Assembly: GCA_035297145.1 (NCBI GenBank)
Contig: DATGZN010000045.1
Span: 1 to 48,306, forward strand
Source of the DNA: QHXW01 sp035297145
GTDB taxonomy: Bacteria; Acidobacteriota; Terriglobia; Bryobacterales; Bryobacteraceae
Direction of reading: 5' to 3'
DNA length: 48,306 nucleotides
Part shown: positions 7,651-15,967 of the stretch, piece by piece
Numbering within the stretch: position 1 is the first letter of the stretch
Layout of the letters: the number at the start of each line of letters is the position of its first letter
Notes under the pieces: generated by a model
Told to the model about the DNA's origin: nothing
Seen by the model: only the letters and a program-made list of their open reading frames with translations
Databases searched by the model: none
Translations under genes and position numbers: made by a program

Positions 7651-8859
7651 TCAAACGATCTCTTCCTTCGCCGCGTCCCACTTCAAAGTCCGGCCTTGGC
7701 GGTAGCTGTCCACGGCCATGCGGCATGCGATGGCTACACGGAAACCAACTTCAAGCGGGCAGTTGGGCTCGGCGCCGGAGCGCACGCAGTCCAGAAAATT
7801 CTGGATGTGTGCTTTGGTTTCGTTGGCGCCGGTGCGCGTTGTGCCCACCATCTCGGTGCCTTGCGGGCGATTCACTTTTTGCGGCAGGTAGCGGATCTGC
7901 TGGCCGCGCGCGATGGTGCCGTCGGTGCCGAGCACGTCTTCGGTTGAGCCCAGCTCGTTGTTGCCGAAGCCGGAATCCCAAGTGAAGAGGATCTCCTCGG
8001 GCTGCTCGAGCGCCACATTCATGGTGTCGGGAACTTCACGGCCATCCTTCCACAGATAAATGCCGCCCACCATGTTCACCGACCTCGGAATCTGGAGATC
8101 CATGACCTTGTACCAGAAGGCGAGCTGGTGGCACATGTTCTCGTAAACGTTGCCGCCGGAATAATCCCAGAAGAAGCGCCAGTTGACATAGCGGTTGGCG
8201 TCGAACTCATGCTGCGGCGCCGGGCCCAGGAACGACTTCCAGAGAATGTTTTCGGGCGTCATGTCCGGATACACCGGTCGCGACCACTGCGGTTTGCCGT
8301 GGGGCGTGTTGCGGTACATATGGGAGTGAATCGCCGTGATCTTGCCCATGTTGCCGGAATTGAGAAACGCCGTGGCATCAACCGTCTCGCCCGATGAGCA
8401 GGACTGATGGCCGATCTGCACCGTCCTATGGCCCACTTGCCGATAAGCCGCACGCATCCGCTTGGCGTGATCCACGTTGAACGCCATGGTTTTTTCCTGG
8501 TAGATCTGCTTGCCCGCCTCGAGCGATGCGATGAAATGCTCGGCGTGCAGATGCTGGGGCGTGGCGATGAGGACGGCGTCAATCGATTTATCGTCGAGCA
8601 GGTAGCGGTGATCCAGATAGGTTTTGGCGTCGGGAACGACTCGCTTGGCGTCATCCAGCCGCTTGGTGTAGATGTCGGCGAATGCCACGACGTCGGCGTT
8701 GGGCAGGGTGATCGCCTCGCGGACCAGTTGCATGCCGCGATCGCCCGAGCCGATCAGGCCGAGCCGAATCCGGTCGTTCGCGCCTAGAACGCTTCCGGTG
8801 GCCAGCGTTCCGGCGATTCCGGTCGCCATCTGGCCGATGAATTTCCGGCGGGAATGCAT
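7651..8859 (-). CDS. Tat-exported Gfo/Idh/MocA family oxidoreductase
   Basis: This encodes 402 residues. The N-terminus MHSRRKFIGQMATGIAGTLA is a twin-arginine signal (RRKFIG), so the protein is probably folded with its NAD(P) cofactor and exported to the periplasm. The Rossmann motif LGLIGSGDRG follows. The conserved EKP motif of the family appears as EKTMAF, so the proline is replaced but the lysine is kept. The C-terminal half includes GGNVYENMCHQLAFWY, the position of the catalytic histidine region. Similar exported proteins are abundant in Acidobacteriota and Planctomycetes and are thought to act on sugars. It precedes an aldo/keto reductase by 16 bases. An AAGGAGC ribosome site lies upstream of the ATG. 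Confidence 0.9.
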   Translation of the reverse strand: MHSRRKFIGQMATGIAGTLATGSVLGANDRIRLGLIGSGDRGMQLVREAITLPNADVVAFADIYTKRLDDAKRVVPDAKTYLDHRYLLDDKSIDAVLIATPQHLHAEHFIASLEAGKQIYQEKTMAFNVDHAKRMRAAYRQVGHRTVQIGHQSCSSGETVDATAFLNSGNMGKITAIHSHMYRNTPHGKPQWSRPVYPDMTPENILWKSFLGPAPQHEFDANRYVNWRFFWDYSGGNVYENMCHQLAFWYKVMDLQIPRSVNMVGGIYLWKDGREVPDTMNVALEQPEEILFTWDSGFGNNELGSTEDVLGTDGTIARGQQIRYLPQKVNRPQGTEMVGTTRTGANETKAHIQNFLDCVRSGAEPNCPLEVGFRVAIACRMAVDSYRQGRTLKWDAAKEEIV

Positions 8860-8983
8860 GGGGAAGCTCCTTAATTACGGGACGGGGTGTCTTTCGTATG
8901 GTAGCATTCCGGCCCTGCAGCGCCAGAGTATGCACTCGGCTACAATTGTATTCAGGATATGGATATCCGAAAAGGAAGACTGC

Positions 8984-9448
8984 ATGTCGACGCGCGAACG
9001 GATCGATGATTTTCTTGGCCAGAAGCGGCTGGCGCTGGTGGGCGTTTCGCGGAACGGGAAGGATTTCACCCGCGTGCTGTTCCGCGAGTTCTGCCAGCGC
9101 GGATATGACATGGTGCCGGTCAATCCGAACCTGTCTGAGGTGGAAGGCCGGACCTGTTACCACCGGATGCAGGATGTGACGCCCCCTGTGGACGGCGTCC
9201 TGCTGATGACGTCGCCCGCGGTCACTGACCAAGTGGTGCGGGATTGCGCCGAAGCCGGCGTGGGGCGGGTATGGATGTATCGCGCGGCCGGCCAGGGAGC
9301 AGTGAGCCCCAGCGCGATCGCGTTTTGCGAAGCGAAGAACATCGGCGTGGTTCCGGGCGAGTGTCCATTTATGTTTTTCCGCGACGCTGGTTTTATCCAC
9401 CGGGCACACGGATTCATTCGGCACCTAACTGGAACCCTTCCAGAGTAA
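8984..9448 (+). CDS. CoA-binding domain protein (YccU-like)
   Basis: This encodes 154 residues. The start at ATG 8984 was chosen because AAGGAAG lies just upstream; the frame stays open much further upstream but that part is antisense to the oxidoreductase gene. The sequence LALVGVSRNGKDFTRVLFRE is the nucleotide-binding loop of CoA-binding Rossmann proteins. It is followed by GYDMVPVNPNLSEVEG, and by PPVDGVLLMTSPAVTDQVVRD and VGRVWMYRAAGQGAVS. These small cytosolic proteins have no settled function. It diverges from the oxidoreductase gene over a 124-base gap and converges on the M2 peptidase gene. Confidence 0.85.
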   Translation: MSTRERIDDFLGQKRLALVGVSRNGKDFTRVLFREFCQRGYDMVPVNPNLSEVEGRTCYHRMQDVTPPVDGVLLMTSPAVTDQVVRDCAEAGVGRVWMYRAAGQGAVSPSAIAFCEAKNIGVVPGECPFMFFRDAGFIHRAHGFIRHLTGTLPE

Positions 9449-9458
9449 GATTCAAGGT

Positions 9459-11294
9459 TCAGCGCGCCTTCAACGGATCGGCCGGTACGGTCCAGCCCGT
9501 CTTCTCACCCCGGTTCTGCTGCTTGAGCCAGTCAATCAGCGGCTGGAAATACTCGATGATGGCGGACGCGTCGGCTCGATCTTCACCCGTCATGGCCTTG
9601 AGCGCCTCGGGCCACGGCTTGGATTGTCCCAGCGCGAGCATGGCGTGCAGCTTGTCGCCCGCCGGTTGCGAGCCGTAGAACGAACAGCGGTTCAGCGGCC
9701 CTGTGTAGCCCGAGGCGCGGCACATCGCGCGATAGAACTGAAATTGGTACACCCTGGCGAGGAAATAGCGAGCGTAAGGCGTGTTGGATGGGATGTGATA
9801 CTTGGCGCCCGGATCGAAATCGCTCTCCGTCCGGTCGACCGGCGGAGCGACACCCTGGTATTTCTCTCTCAATTCCCACCAGGCCTTGTTGTAGCTTGCT
9901 GGCTTCACCTGGCCTGAAAATACCTCCCAGCGCCATTTATCAATCAACAGCCCGAAGGGCAGAAACGCGATTTTGTCCAGCGCCTGGCGCAGCAGCAACG
10001 GCAGATCGGCCTCGGCCGGCGGCGTGTGGTCGAGCAATCCGATCTTCGTCAGGTATTCCGGCGTAATGGAGAGCGCGATCGCGTCTCCGATGGCTTCGTG
10101 GAACCCGTCGTTGGCGCCATTCTGAAAAAGGAAGGGCTGGTTTTCATATGCACGGTAGTAATAGACGTGCCCGAGTTCATGATGAACGGTGACGAAGTCG
10201 TCTGACGTCGCATGCAGACACACCTTGAGGCGCACGTCCTCCTTCGAGTCGATGTCCCATGCGCTGGCATGGCAGACCACATCGCGGTCGGCCGGCCGTG
10301 TCAACTGCGAGCGTTCCCAAAACGTCTCCGGCAGCGGCGCGAAGCCAAGGGAACGGAAGAAACTTTCGCCGTACTGCACGATCTCTTTTGCGTTTTTGTG
10401 GCGCGACTGCAAGATCTGGCCGATATCGTAAGTCGCGGGCGCCGCCAGCGGGGCGACCAGATCGTAGATGTTGCCCCACTCCTGCGCCCACATGTTGCCC
10501 AATAGATGCGCCGGAATCAACCCGTCGCCGCGCTCCGCCCCGGCGCCGTATTTCGCAACCAGCTTGCGCCGCACATACGCATGCAGTTCCAGGTAGAGCG
10601 GTTCTACCTGCTTCCACAGCCGCTCCAGGTCGGCTGAGAATTGTTCCGGCGTCATGTCGTAGTTGGAGCGCCACAGCGCGCCCGTATCTTCGAAGCCGAT
10701 CTCTCGCGCCCCTTGGTTGGACAGTTCGGCGAATCGCGCGTACCGCTCGCGCATCGGCGCCCCGACTTTGTGCCATCCAGCCCACATCTCCGCGAGCCTC
10801 TTCGGATCCCGCACCTTCGCCATCTCCTCATCGAGATCGTCGATACCGAAGCACTTCTCGCTTTCTCCGCCCGGGCAGTACTTGCCTTTTCCGTAGTCGG
10901 CGCCCAACGAAGAGGAGATCTGAGTCAGTTCTTCGCGCAGCTTGGCGTCGGTTGGCGCGGGCAGAGTGAGCGAGAGCTTCATCAGCAGAAATTTCCGTTT
11001 CCATTCAGGTGGCAGATTCAGTGACTCAAAGCGCTTGCCTTCGTTCACCAGCTCCGTCGTTCGCTTGATAAGCTGCTCATTCGCTGCCGCAGTCAGGATT
11101 TCGGTGTCGCCGGTGATGTATGTTTCGGCCACCCATTCGGCGCGCTGCTCCATCACGGTGAGCTTGAGCAGCTCCGCTTCGGCGTTCGACATGAAAGCGT
11201 CTGCTTCTGCGAGCGTGGGTGTGCTTTGCGACTGCGCGGGTGAAAGAACGAGCACCGCGAGCGCAATGCTAAGAAATGCTTTCCGAAACCCCAT
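9459..11294 (-). CDS. M2 family (ACE-like) zinc peptidyl-dipeptidase
   Basis: This encodes 611 residues with a Sec signal peptide (FLSIALAVLVLSPAQSQ). The zinc motif HHELGH is at residues 371-376 and the downstream motif NDGFHEAIGDAIALS supplies the third, glutamate ligand, exactly as in angiotensin-converting enzyme. Other family blocks are YGADYGK-like sequence near residue 130 and NRCSFYGSQPAGDKLHAMLALG near the C-terminus. The enzyme removes C-terminal dipeptides from oligopeptides in the periplasm or outside the cell. Its length matches a single ACE catalytic domain. It is the last gene in the minus-strand run that begins with surA, 30 bases after the DUF1697 gene, although it may have its own promoter. 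Confidence 0.93.
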   Translation of the reverse strand: MGFRKAFLSIALAVLVLSPAQSQSTPTLAEADAFMSNAEAELLKLTVMEQRAEWVAETYITGDTEILTAAANEQLIKRTTELVNEGKRFESLNLPPEWKRKFLLMKLSLTLPAPTDAKLREELTQISSSLGADYGKGKYCPGGESEKCFGIDDLDEEMAKVRDPKRLAEMWAGWHKVGAPMRERYARFAELSNQGAREIGFEDTGALWRSNYDMTPEQFSADLERLWKQVEPLYLELHAYVRRKLVAKYGAGAERGDGLIPAHLLGNMWAQEWGNIYDLVAPLAAPATYDIGQILQSRHKNAKEIVQYGESFFRSLGFAPLPETFWERSQLTRPADRDVVCHASAWDIDSKEDVRLKVCLHATSDDFVTVHHELGHVYYYRAYENQPFLFQNGANDGFHEAIGDAIALSITPEYLTKIGLLDHTPPAEADLPLLLRQALDKIAFLPFGLLIDKWRWEVFSGQVKPASYNKAWWELREKYQGVAPPVDRTESDFDPGAKYHIPSNTPYARYFLARVYQFQFYRAMCRASGYTGPLNRCSFYGSQPAGDKLHAMLALGQSKPWPEALKAMTGEDRADASAIIEYFQPLIDWLKQQNRGEKTGWTVPADPLKAR

Positions 11295-11324
11295 TTTGCC
11301 GAGTTTATCGCAGATCCGCTTGCA

Positions 11325-11867
11325 TCAGGCTTTCATCAACTCGAGCAGCGTCGTCACGGTCCGCCAGTTTCGCGCGGTGCTTACTGTGGCGAGCTTGGAA
11401 TCGAAGTACTGATTGCTCAGCTTGCTCCGGCCCATGCCATTGGGAAACCGCAGATAGATTTCGCGTCCGCGGACTTGATAAGTGTCCGGCGGCGATCGAT
11501 CGGGATCGAGGGTGCGGACGCGCGTGGCGTCCGGCGCATCAGCCAGGAACATCACGGCCAACTCCTTCTCGGCAACTCCCGCTTTGAGAAAGGGGTTGGT
11601 GGAAATGATCTTCTTGAGTTCGTCGGCCGTCCGCAAGACCACTGGGGCCTCATATCCGAAGCGCTTCTTGATTTGGGCGGTGATGAGAGCGGCGATCCGG
11701 GACGCGAGGCCGGGAGCCGCGGTGAAAATGACGTTGCCACTCTGGATGTAGGCCGCCACGCCGCCACATCCCGCATTGGCGAACATTTCCGTGAGGTCCT
11801 TCATCGGGAGCCTGTTCTTGCCGGCCAGGTTGATGCCGCGAAGTAGAGCAACGTGAGTGGATGGCAT
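11325..11867 (-). CDS. DUF1697 family protein
   Basis: This encodes 180 residues. The pattern THVALLRGINLAGKNRLPMKDL at the start, AYIQSGNVIF near residue 40 and the tail REIYLRFPNGMGRSKLSN are typical of DUF1697. These are small cytosolic proteins of unknown function found across bacteria. The gene follows the ICMT-like gene by 9 bases. Nothing in the sequence indicates a catalytic role. Confidence 0.9.
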   Translation of the reverse strand: MPSTHVALLRGINLAGKNRLPMKDLTEMFANAGCGGVAAYIQSGNVIFTAAPGLASRIAALITAQIKKRFGYEAPVVLRTADELKKIISTNPFLKAGVAEKELAVMFLADAPDATRVRTLDPDRSPPDTYQVRGREIYLRFPNGMGRSKLSNQYFDSKLATVSTARNWRTVTTLLELMKA

Positions 11868-11876
11868 CCCTGAATT

Positions 11877-12452
11877 TTACGGCGCAGATCCCATGGCCCG
11901 GTAAATCAGCCAGGCGAGGCCGGCGGCGAAGCCGAGTAGCGCCTGATACTCCTGATTTGTCCAGTACAGCTTCGACGAAAAACGCGTCGCGCCAGGGCGA
12001 GGGCGGCGATAGGGAATCAGGCTGGGAACGGCGGTAGCGTAAGCGGCATACTCGGGGAACAGAGTGGTCAGATGCTGTCCCTCGAGCATCACGACCGGGA
12101 GGTAGACCAGCAGAAAGACCACGGCGAACAGCGCGGCGAGCCAGATGCTGCGCGCTGCCACGGCGAGCCCGAAGGCAACCAGCAGCGTGCCGGCGTAGAG
12201 CGGGTTGCGGACGTAGGCGTAGGGTCCACCAGTGGCGAGCTGCTGGTTCTTGGCAAGGTGGCCCGCGGCCCAGGCGCGCAGGGCAAGACCGGCAAGCGAG
12301 ATCGGAACTCCACAGGCGAGCGATGGGGGAGTGGGGCGGGCGAACCAGGCGAAGGCGGCCACCAGCAGGAACCCCATGGGCACGCGCAGGCGGGCGACGA
12401 AATCGGCGTAAGGCTTGGGAAAGGAGAGGCCGGTTGTCACGGCGCGGCACAT
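11877..12452 (-). CDS. Isoprenylcysteine carboxyl methyltransferase-like membrane protein
   Basis: This encodes 191 residues with about four or five membrane segments. It has the ICMT/PEMT signature: GGPYAYVRNPLYAGTLLVAFG (SAM site) followed by a membrane helix and LEGQHLTTLFPEYAAYATAVPSLIP. It probably methylates a small lipid or phenolic substrate at the membrane using S-adenosylmethionine; bacteria do not need an isoprenylcysteine substrate. The start overlaps the end of waaC by 16 bases, which ties it to the envelope operon and makes a lipid or LPS-linked acceptor possible. That role is inference. Confidence 0.85.
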   Translation of the reverse strand: MCRAVTTGLSFPKPYADFVARLRVPMGFLLVAAFAWFARPTPPSLACGVPISLAGLALRAWAAGHLAKNQQLATGGPYAYVRNPLYAGTLLVAFGLAVAARSIWLAALFAVVFLLVYLPVVMLEGQHLTTLFPEYAAYATAVPSLIPYRRPRPGATRFSSKLYWTNQEYQALLGFAAGLAWLIYRAMGSAP

Positions 12453-13432
12453 CGTGTGGAACAGCGGGTAAGCTGGGTCTTGAGCGCCTCGAAAACGCGG
12501 TCGGGATCGATATCCCGCATGGCTGGGTCGATGATCGAAATGCGTTTGTATGTTGTGATGGCGTGCGGGCTGCGCAGCACACAGATACTCTCACCACAAG
12601 GGCCGTTTCGTGCTGGATCGGTGGGGCCGAAGATGGCGACACCCGGTTTTCCGAGGGCGGCGGCCAGGTGCAGGGGCCCGCTATCGACGCCAATGACGGC
12701 AGTAGAGCGGCGAGTGGCGTGAATCAGGCCGGCGACGGATGAATGATGCGGAATCGCGTCAATCACACTGGAAAGATCCGCGCCGGGCGGGCCGTTGAGC
12801 ACCAGGGGCAGTTCGAGCTCGCGCTCCAGGCGCCGGGCCAGCCGGGAATAAAATGCCAGCGGCCATTGTTTGGAGCGCCATCCCGCCAGCGGGGAGGCAA
12901 GCACGAAGCCTGAATTGGGCAGCTCACCCTCGGGTGCGCCCTCGGGCAGCGGGAAAGTGCGCAAGATGTTGGCGGCGCCCGCGGCGGCCGCCATTTCGAG
13001 ATTCCGCTCCACGACATGTGCCGCGTGCGCCTGAATGCGATTGGAGTAAAACAACGCCGCCGGCCGCTCGCGCACTTGCGACTGGTGGAGGCCGAAGATG
13101 CGGTCGGGCCGCGCCATGGAAGCAGCCAAGGCGGACTTGACCAGGCCTTGGAAGTCGACAGCAAAATCAAAGCGCGAGGCGCGGAGCTTGCGCCAACTTC
13201 GCAGCCAGGCTCCAGGATTGCCGCGCTCGAAGATCGCCACGCTGTCGACATACGGATTGCGGTCGAGCAGAGGAGCCCATTGCGGCTCGATCAGCCAGGT
13301 AAGGTGTGAGCCGGGGAAGCTGTGTTTGAGCGAAGCCACGGCGGGCAGCGCGTGAATCACGTCGCCCATGGCGCCCAGACGGACTACGAGGATGCGCGGA
13401 CCGGAGCTACTGCTGGTGGCGGCGCTGGACAT
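12437..13432 (-). CDS. waaC: LPS heptosyltransferase I-like (GT9)
   Basis: This encodes 331 residues of the GT9 family. It starts with RILVVRLGAMGDVIHALPA, the heptosyltransferase N-terminal block, and has TWLIEPQWAPLL and the C-terminal donor-binding block VIGVDSGPLHLAAALGKPGVAIFGPTDPAR followed by NGP. It adds the first heptose to Kdo-lipid A on the cytoplasmic face of the inner membrane. Assignment to WaaC rather than another GT9 rests on the order of motifs and on the waaF gene two positions upstream. Its start lies 26 bases inside the preceding degenerate nucleotidyltransferase gene. The Ser/Ala-rich first 11 residues are atypical, and the true start could be slightly downstream. Confidence 0.85.
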   Translation of the reverse strand: MSSAATSSSSGPRILVVRLGAMGDVIHALPAVASLKHSFPGSHLTWLIEPQWAPLLDRNPYVDSVAIFERGNPGAWLRSWRKLRASRFDFAVDFQGLVKSALAASMARPDRIFGLHQSQVRERPAALFYSNRIQAHAAHVVERNLEMAAAAGAANILRTFPLPEGAPEGELPNSGFVLASPLAGWRSKQWPLAFYSRLARRLERELELPLVLNGPPGADLSSVIDAIPHHSSVAGLIHATRRSTAVIGVDSGPLHLAAALGKPGVAIFGPTDPARNGPCGESICVLRSPHAITTYKRISIIDPAMRDIDPDRVFEALKTQLTRCSTRCAAP

Positions 13433-13796
13433 GTTGACTCAGGCGTTCGGCGCGAAGAAGGTCGGCCGATTCCTCCCGTACGATCTCAGCGGCGGCGAAT
13501 TGGCTGAGCAGGCCTTCGGCTGCCTGTTCCCCGGCCGGCACCACGTAGTCTACCATGGCGAGCGCTGCGACCATCTCCGCGCGGGCGCGCGCCGCGAGCA
13601 GAGGTGCAGGGGGATCGAGCAACACTACAAACACTCTGGTTTCGCCTGCGGCGATCTCACTCAAGCGGCGGACGTGTTCGGCCACCAGGACATCGAAGTA
13701 GCCGGTGATGGCTCGGAGCGAGGCGCCTTGCTGGCGCAGTTCAGCAGCCAATGCGGCGGCGTATTCGCTGTCGATGATTTTTTCGCGCGTGTCCAT
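13407..13796 (-). CDS. Degenerate RfaE2-like nucleotidyltransferase
   Basis: This encodes 129 residues from the ATG at 13796, 8 bases after waaF; a longer reading exists but overlaps waaF. The layout follows a heptose-phosphate adenylyltransferase: an N-terminal helix, then ITGYFDVLVAEHVRRLSEIA where RfaE2 has GCYDLLHPGHIRLLEKA, then RAEMVAALAMVDYVVP where RfaE2 has RAEVALGLEAVDAV. The catalytic HxGH is reduced to VAEH, and the KGP segment and much of the C-terminal half are missing. It therefore probably does not transfer AMP. It may bind heptose nucleotide or be a regulatory or structural partner of WaaF/WaaC. It overlaps waaC by 26 bases. The intact enzyme is at 23421-23888. I am fairly sure of the fold, not of the role. 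Confidence 0.65.
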   Translation of the reverse strand: MDTREKIIDSEYAAALAAELRQQGASLRAITGYFDVLVAEHVRRLSEIAAGETRVFVVLLDPPAPLLAARARAEMVAALAMVDYVVPAGEQAAEGLLSQFAAAEIVREESADLLRAERLSQHVQRRHQQ

Positions 13797-13804
13797 GGAT
13801 GGAA

Positions 13805-14863
13805 CTAGGAGCGTAGCAACTCGAGCGCAACTTCCGCCACGCGAGCCGATGGAACGCGCGTCATGCAGCGATGGTCGATGGGGCATTCGCGCAGCAGGCA
13901 GGGGCTGCATTCGACGGGCTCGCGGACGATGCGGGCGAGGGAGCTGGCGGGGCCGGTAGCAGTGTCATCGGTTGCGCCGAAAACCGCGACCGTTGGCACG
14001 CCCATAGCAGAGGCAATGTGCATGGCGCCGGAATCATTGGTCAGAAAAACCCGGCAGGCGGCGGCCAGCTCGATGAATTCACGGAGCGTGGTTTCACCGG
14101 CCAGATTGCGGGTGCGGACGCCGCTCTGAGCAATGGCCTGGGTGACTGTCTCACAGAGCTCGCGCTCGCCTCGTGAGCCGAAGACCACAACGGAGCCCGC
14201 CTGGGAGCTAGCCACGTGAATCGCCGCTTCGGCGAAGCGCTCAGGAAGCCACTGCTTGGCGGTGCCGTAAGCGGCGCCGGGGCTGACACCGATAACGGGG
14301 CCCGGTATGTTGCGCTCTTCGAATCGCCGTCCCCCCTCGCGCCGGGCTGTATCGGCGCCTTGGAGCGAAACGGCGTTCGATTCCGGCAATTCATCGATCA
14401 AACCGGCGCGGCGCAGCATTTCGAGATAGTAGAAGCGCTCATGGCGGGGGATTTCGCCTGCGCGGGGGAGGGGAATGGGATCGGTGAGCAGCGCACGGCG
14501 GCCATCGCGGTCATATCCGATGCGTCGCGGAATACGGGCAAGCCACGCGATGGCCGCGGCCTCGAACGCATTCTGCAGCAAGATGGCGCAATCGAATCTC
14601 TGGCGGCGGAGCATTTGGGCTGCCCGGAGCTTGGCGCCAAGTGCATGGAAACCGGGGGCAGCAGCGTAGGGGATCACGCGGTGGACCGAGGTTTCGAGAG
14701 CATAAAGATCCGCGACCCACGGCCGGGCAAGCACGGCGATCTCAGCTTGGGGAAAACGAGCGTGCACCGCACGGATGGCGGGCAGCGACATTACCGCATC
14801 CCCTACCCAGTTTGTTGCGCGAATCAGAATCTTGGAGAACGCCATGCGGCCGGCGCCGGCCAT
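13805..14863 (-). CDS. waaF: LPS heptosyltransferase II-like (GT9)
   Basis: This encodes 352 residues. The N-terminal block ILIRATNWVGDAVMSLPAIRAV is the WaaF signature, and the donor site FLTNDSGAMHIASAMGVPTVAVFG followed by ATDD is complete. The C-terminal cysteine cluster (ECSPCLLRECPIDHRCM) is a common WaaF feature. It adds the second heptose to the LPS inner core on the cytoplasmic face of the membrane. The first reading start (14863) abuts the YhaM-like stop; an internal ATG at 14845 gives MAFSKILIRATN and may be the true start. It is the third gene of the surA-led operon. Confidence 0.92.
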   Translation of the reverse strand: MAGAGRMAFSKILIRATNWVGDAVMSLPAIRAVHARFPQAEIAVLARPWVADLYALETSVHRVIPYAAAPGFHALGAKLRAAQMLRRQRFDCAILLQNAFEAAAIAWLARIPRRIGYDRDGRRALLTDPIPLPRAGEIPRHERFYYLEMLRRAGLIDELPESNAVSLQGADTARREGGRRFEERNIPGPVIGVSPGAAYGTAKQWLPERFAEAAIHVASSQAGSVVVFGSRGERELCETVTQAIAQSGVRTRNLAGETTLREFIELAAACRVFLTNDSGAMHIASAMGVPTVAVFGATDDTATGPASSLARIVREPVECSPCLLRECPIDHRCMTRVPSARVAEVALELLRS

Positions 14864-15967
14864 TTAGGAATCCTCGGATGGCGCCGCAAACAGCGGGTGC
14901 GAGGCGTCCTTGGGGAGTAGCTTGGGGGCGTCCGGCGGGGCATCCGGCGGGTCAACCGTCTTCTCCAGCGGCTTCTCGGGCGGCCGTGGGGTATCCCCGT
15001 TGCTCTCGGCTAGCGACAGGTACTTCGCTTTCTTCAGGACCATGCGTTCCAGGGAAGCGTTGTATCCGGTGAAACAACCCTCCACTTGACGATCCTGCTC
15101 AACCAGCGAGCGCATGCATTCCATCTTCGAATCCATATCGTCGAGGTAGTGAAAAAGCAGCGCTTCAGGGAACTGCGGCAGCTTGGGAGATCCGAACTCG
15201 TACTTGCCGTGATGGCTGATGATTAAGTGTTCGACCAGGGTGCGTAGCCGCGGCGGAAAGTCGGGGAGATGGGCCAGCTTGTCTGCTACGATACGGAGCC
15301 CAATCACCATGTGCCCAAGCAGTTGACCCTCGGAAGTGTAGCTGAAGCTGCGATCGTAGCTCAACTCGTAGATTTTGCCGACGTCGTGCAAAACCGCGCC
15401 GGCCAGCAGGAGATCGAGATCCACGCCGTAATGCTGCGCGGCGTAGCGGCTCAACTGGCAGAGCGAGAGCACGTGCTCCAGCAAGCCGCCCAGCCAGGCA
15501 TGATGAATCTGCTTAGCAGCCGGCGCCTTGCGGTAGCGGCTGGCGATTTCGGGGTCGTCCATCACGGCATTCACCAGGGCGCGCAGGTGCACGTCGCTCA
15601 TGGCGGAGATGAAGCCGCGCAATTCGCGCCACATTTCCTCCGGTTCGCGCAAGGAGGCCGGGAAATAATCGGCAAAATCGACCTCGCTGTCCTGGAGACG
15701 GCGTATTTTGTGGATGGTCAACTGCGGCCGGTTGTGATAGATCTGGATGAGCCCTTTGACCTTGACGAAATCATCGCGTTCGAAGGTGTCCATCACCTCC
15801 GCGACGTTATCCCACATCTTGGCTTCGATCTCGCCGGAGCGGTCGCACAGCGAAAGCGAGAGATAAGGCTCACCCGTTTTCTTTTCGCGGATCTCCTTGG
15901 AGCGGACCAGCAGCGATGTGGTGAAGTTGCGGTTGATCTCCGCTTCCTTGATATACGGAGACTTCAT
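14864..15967 (-). CDS. YhaM-like HD-domain 3'-5' exoribonuclease
   Basis: This encodes 367 residues from the ATG at 15967, chosen because it overlaps the surA stop as ATGA. Residues 10-95 form an OB-fold (tRNA_anti-type) domain for nucleic acid binding. The HD phosphohydrolase domain has H165 in LLEHVLSLC, H194-D195 in VLHDVGKIYE and H252-H253 in IISHHGKYEFGSP. This is the YhaM arrangement, a metal-dependent 3'-5' RNase, sometimes also active on single-stranded DNA. The C-terminal 45 residues are a Pro/Asp/Lys-rich tail. YhaM is best known in Firmicutes; its place here between surA and waaF is a positional curiosity rather than a known functional link. Confidence 0.85.
   Translation of the reverse strand: MKSPYIKEAEINRNFTTSLLVRSKEIREKKTGEPYLSLSLCDRSGEIEAKMWDNVAEVMDTFERDDFVKVKGLIQIYHNRPQLTIHKIRRLQDSEVDFADYFPASLREPEEMWRELRGFISAMSDVHLRALVNAVMDDPEIASRYRKAPAAKQIHHAWLGGLLEHVLSLCQLSRYAAQHYGVDLDLLLAGAVLHDVGKIYELSYDRSFSYTSEGQLLGHMVIGLRIVADKLAHLPDFPPRLRTLVEHLIISHHGKYEFGSPKLPQFPEALLFHYLDDMDSKMECMRSLVEQDRQVEGCFTGYNASLERMVLKKAKYLSLAESNGDTPRPPEKPLEKTVDPPDAPPDAPKLLPKDASHPLFAAPSEDS

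Noticed and set aside
13797..13910. A 38-codon N-terminal extension of the degenerate nucleotidyltransferase
   Set aside because: It overlaps the C-terminus of waaF and has no similarity; the ATG at 13796 follows the waaF stop by 8 bases.
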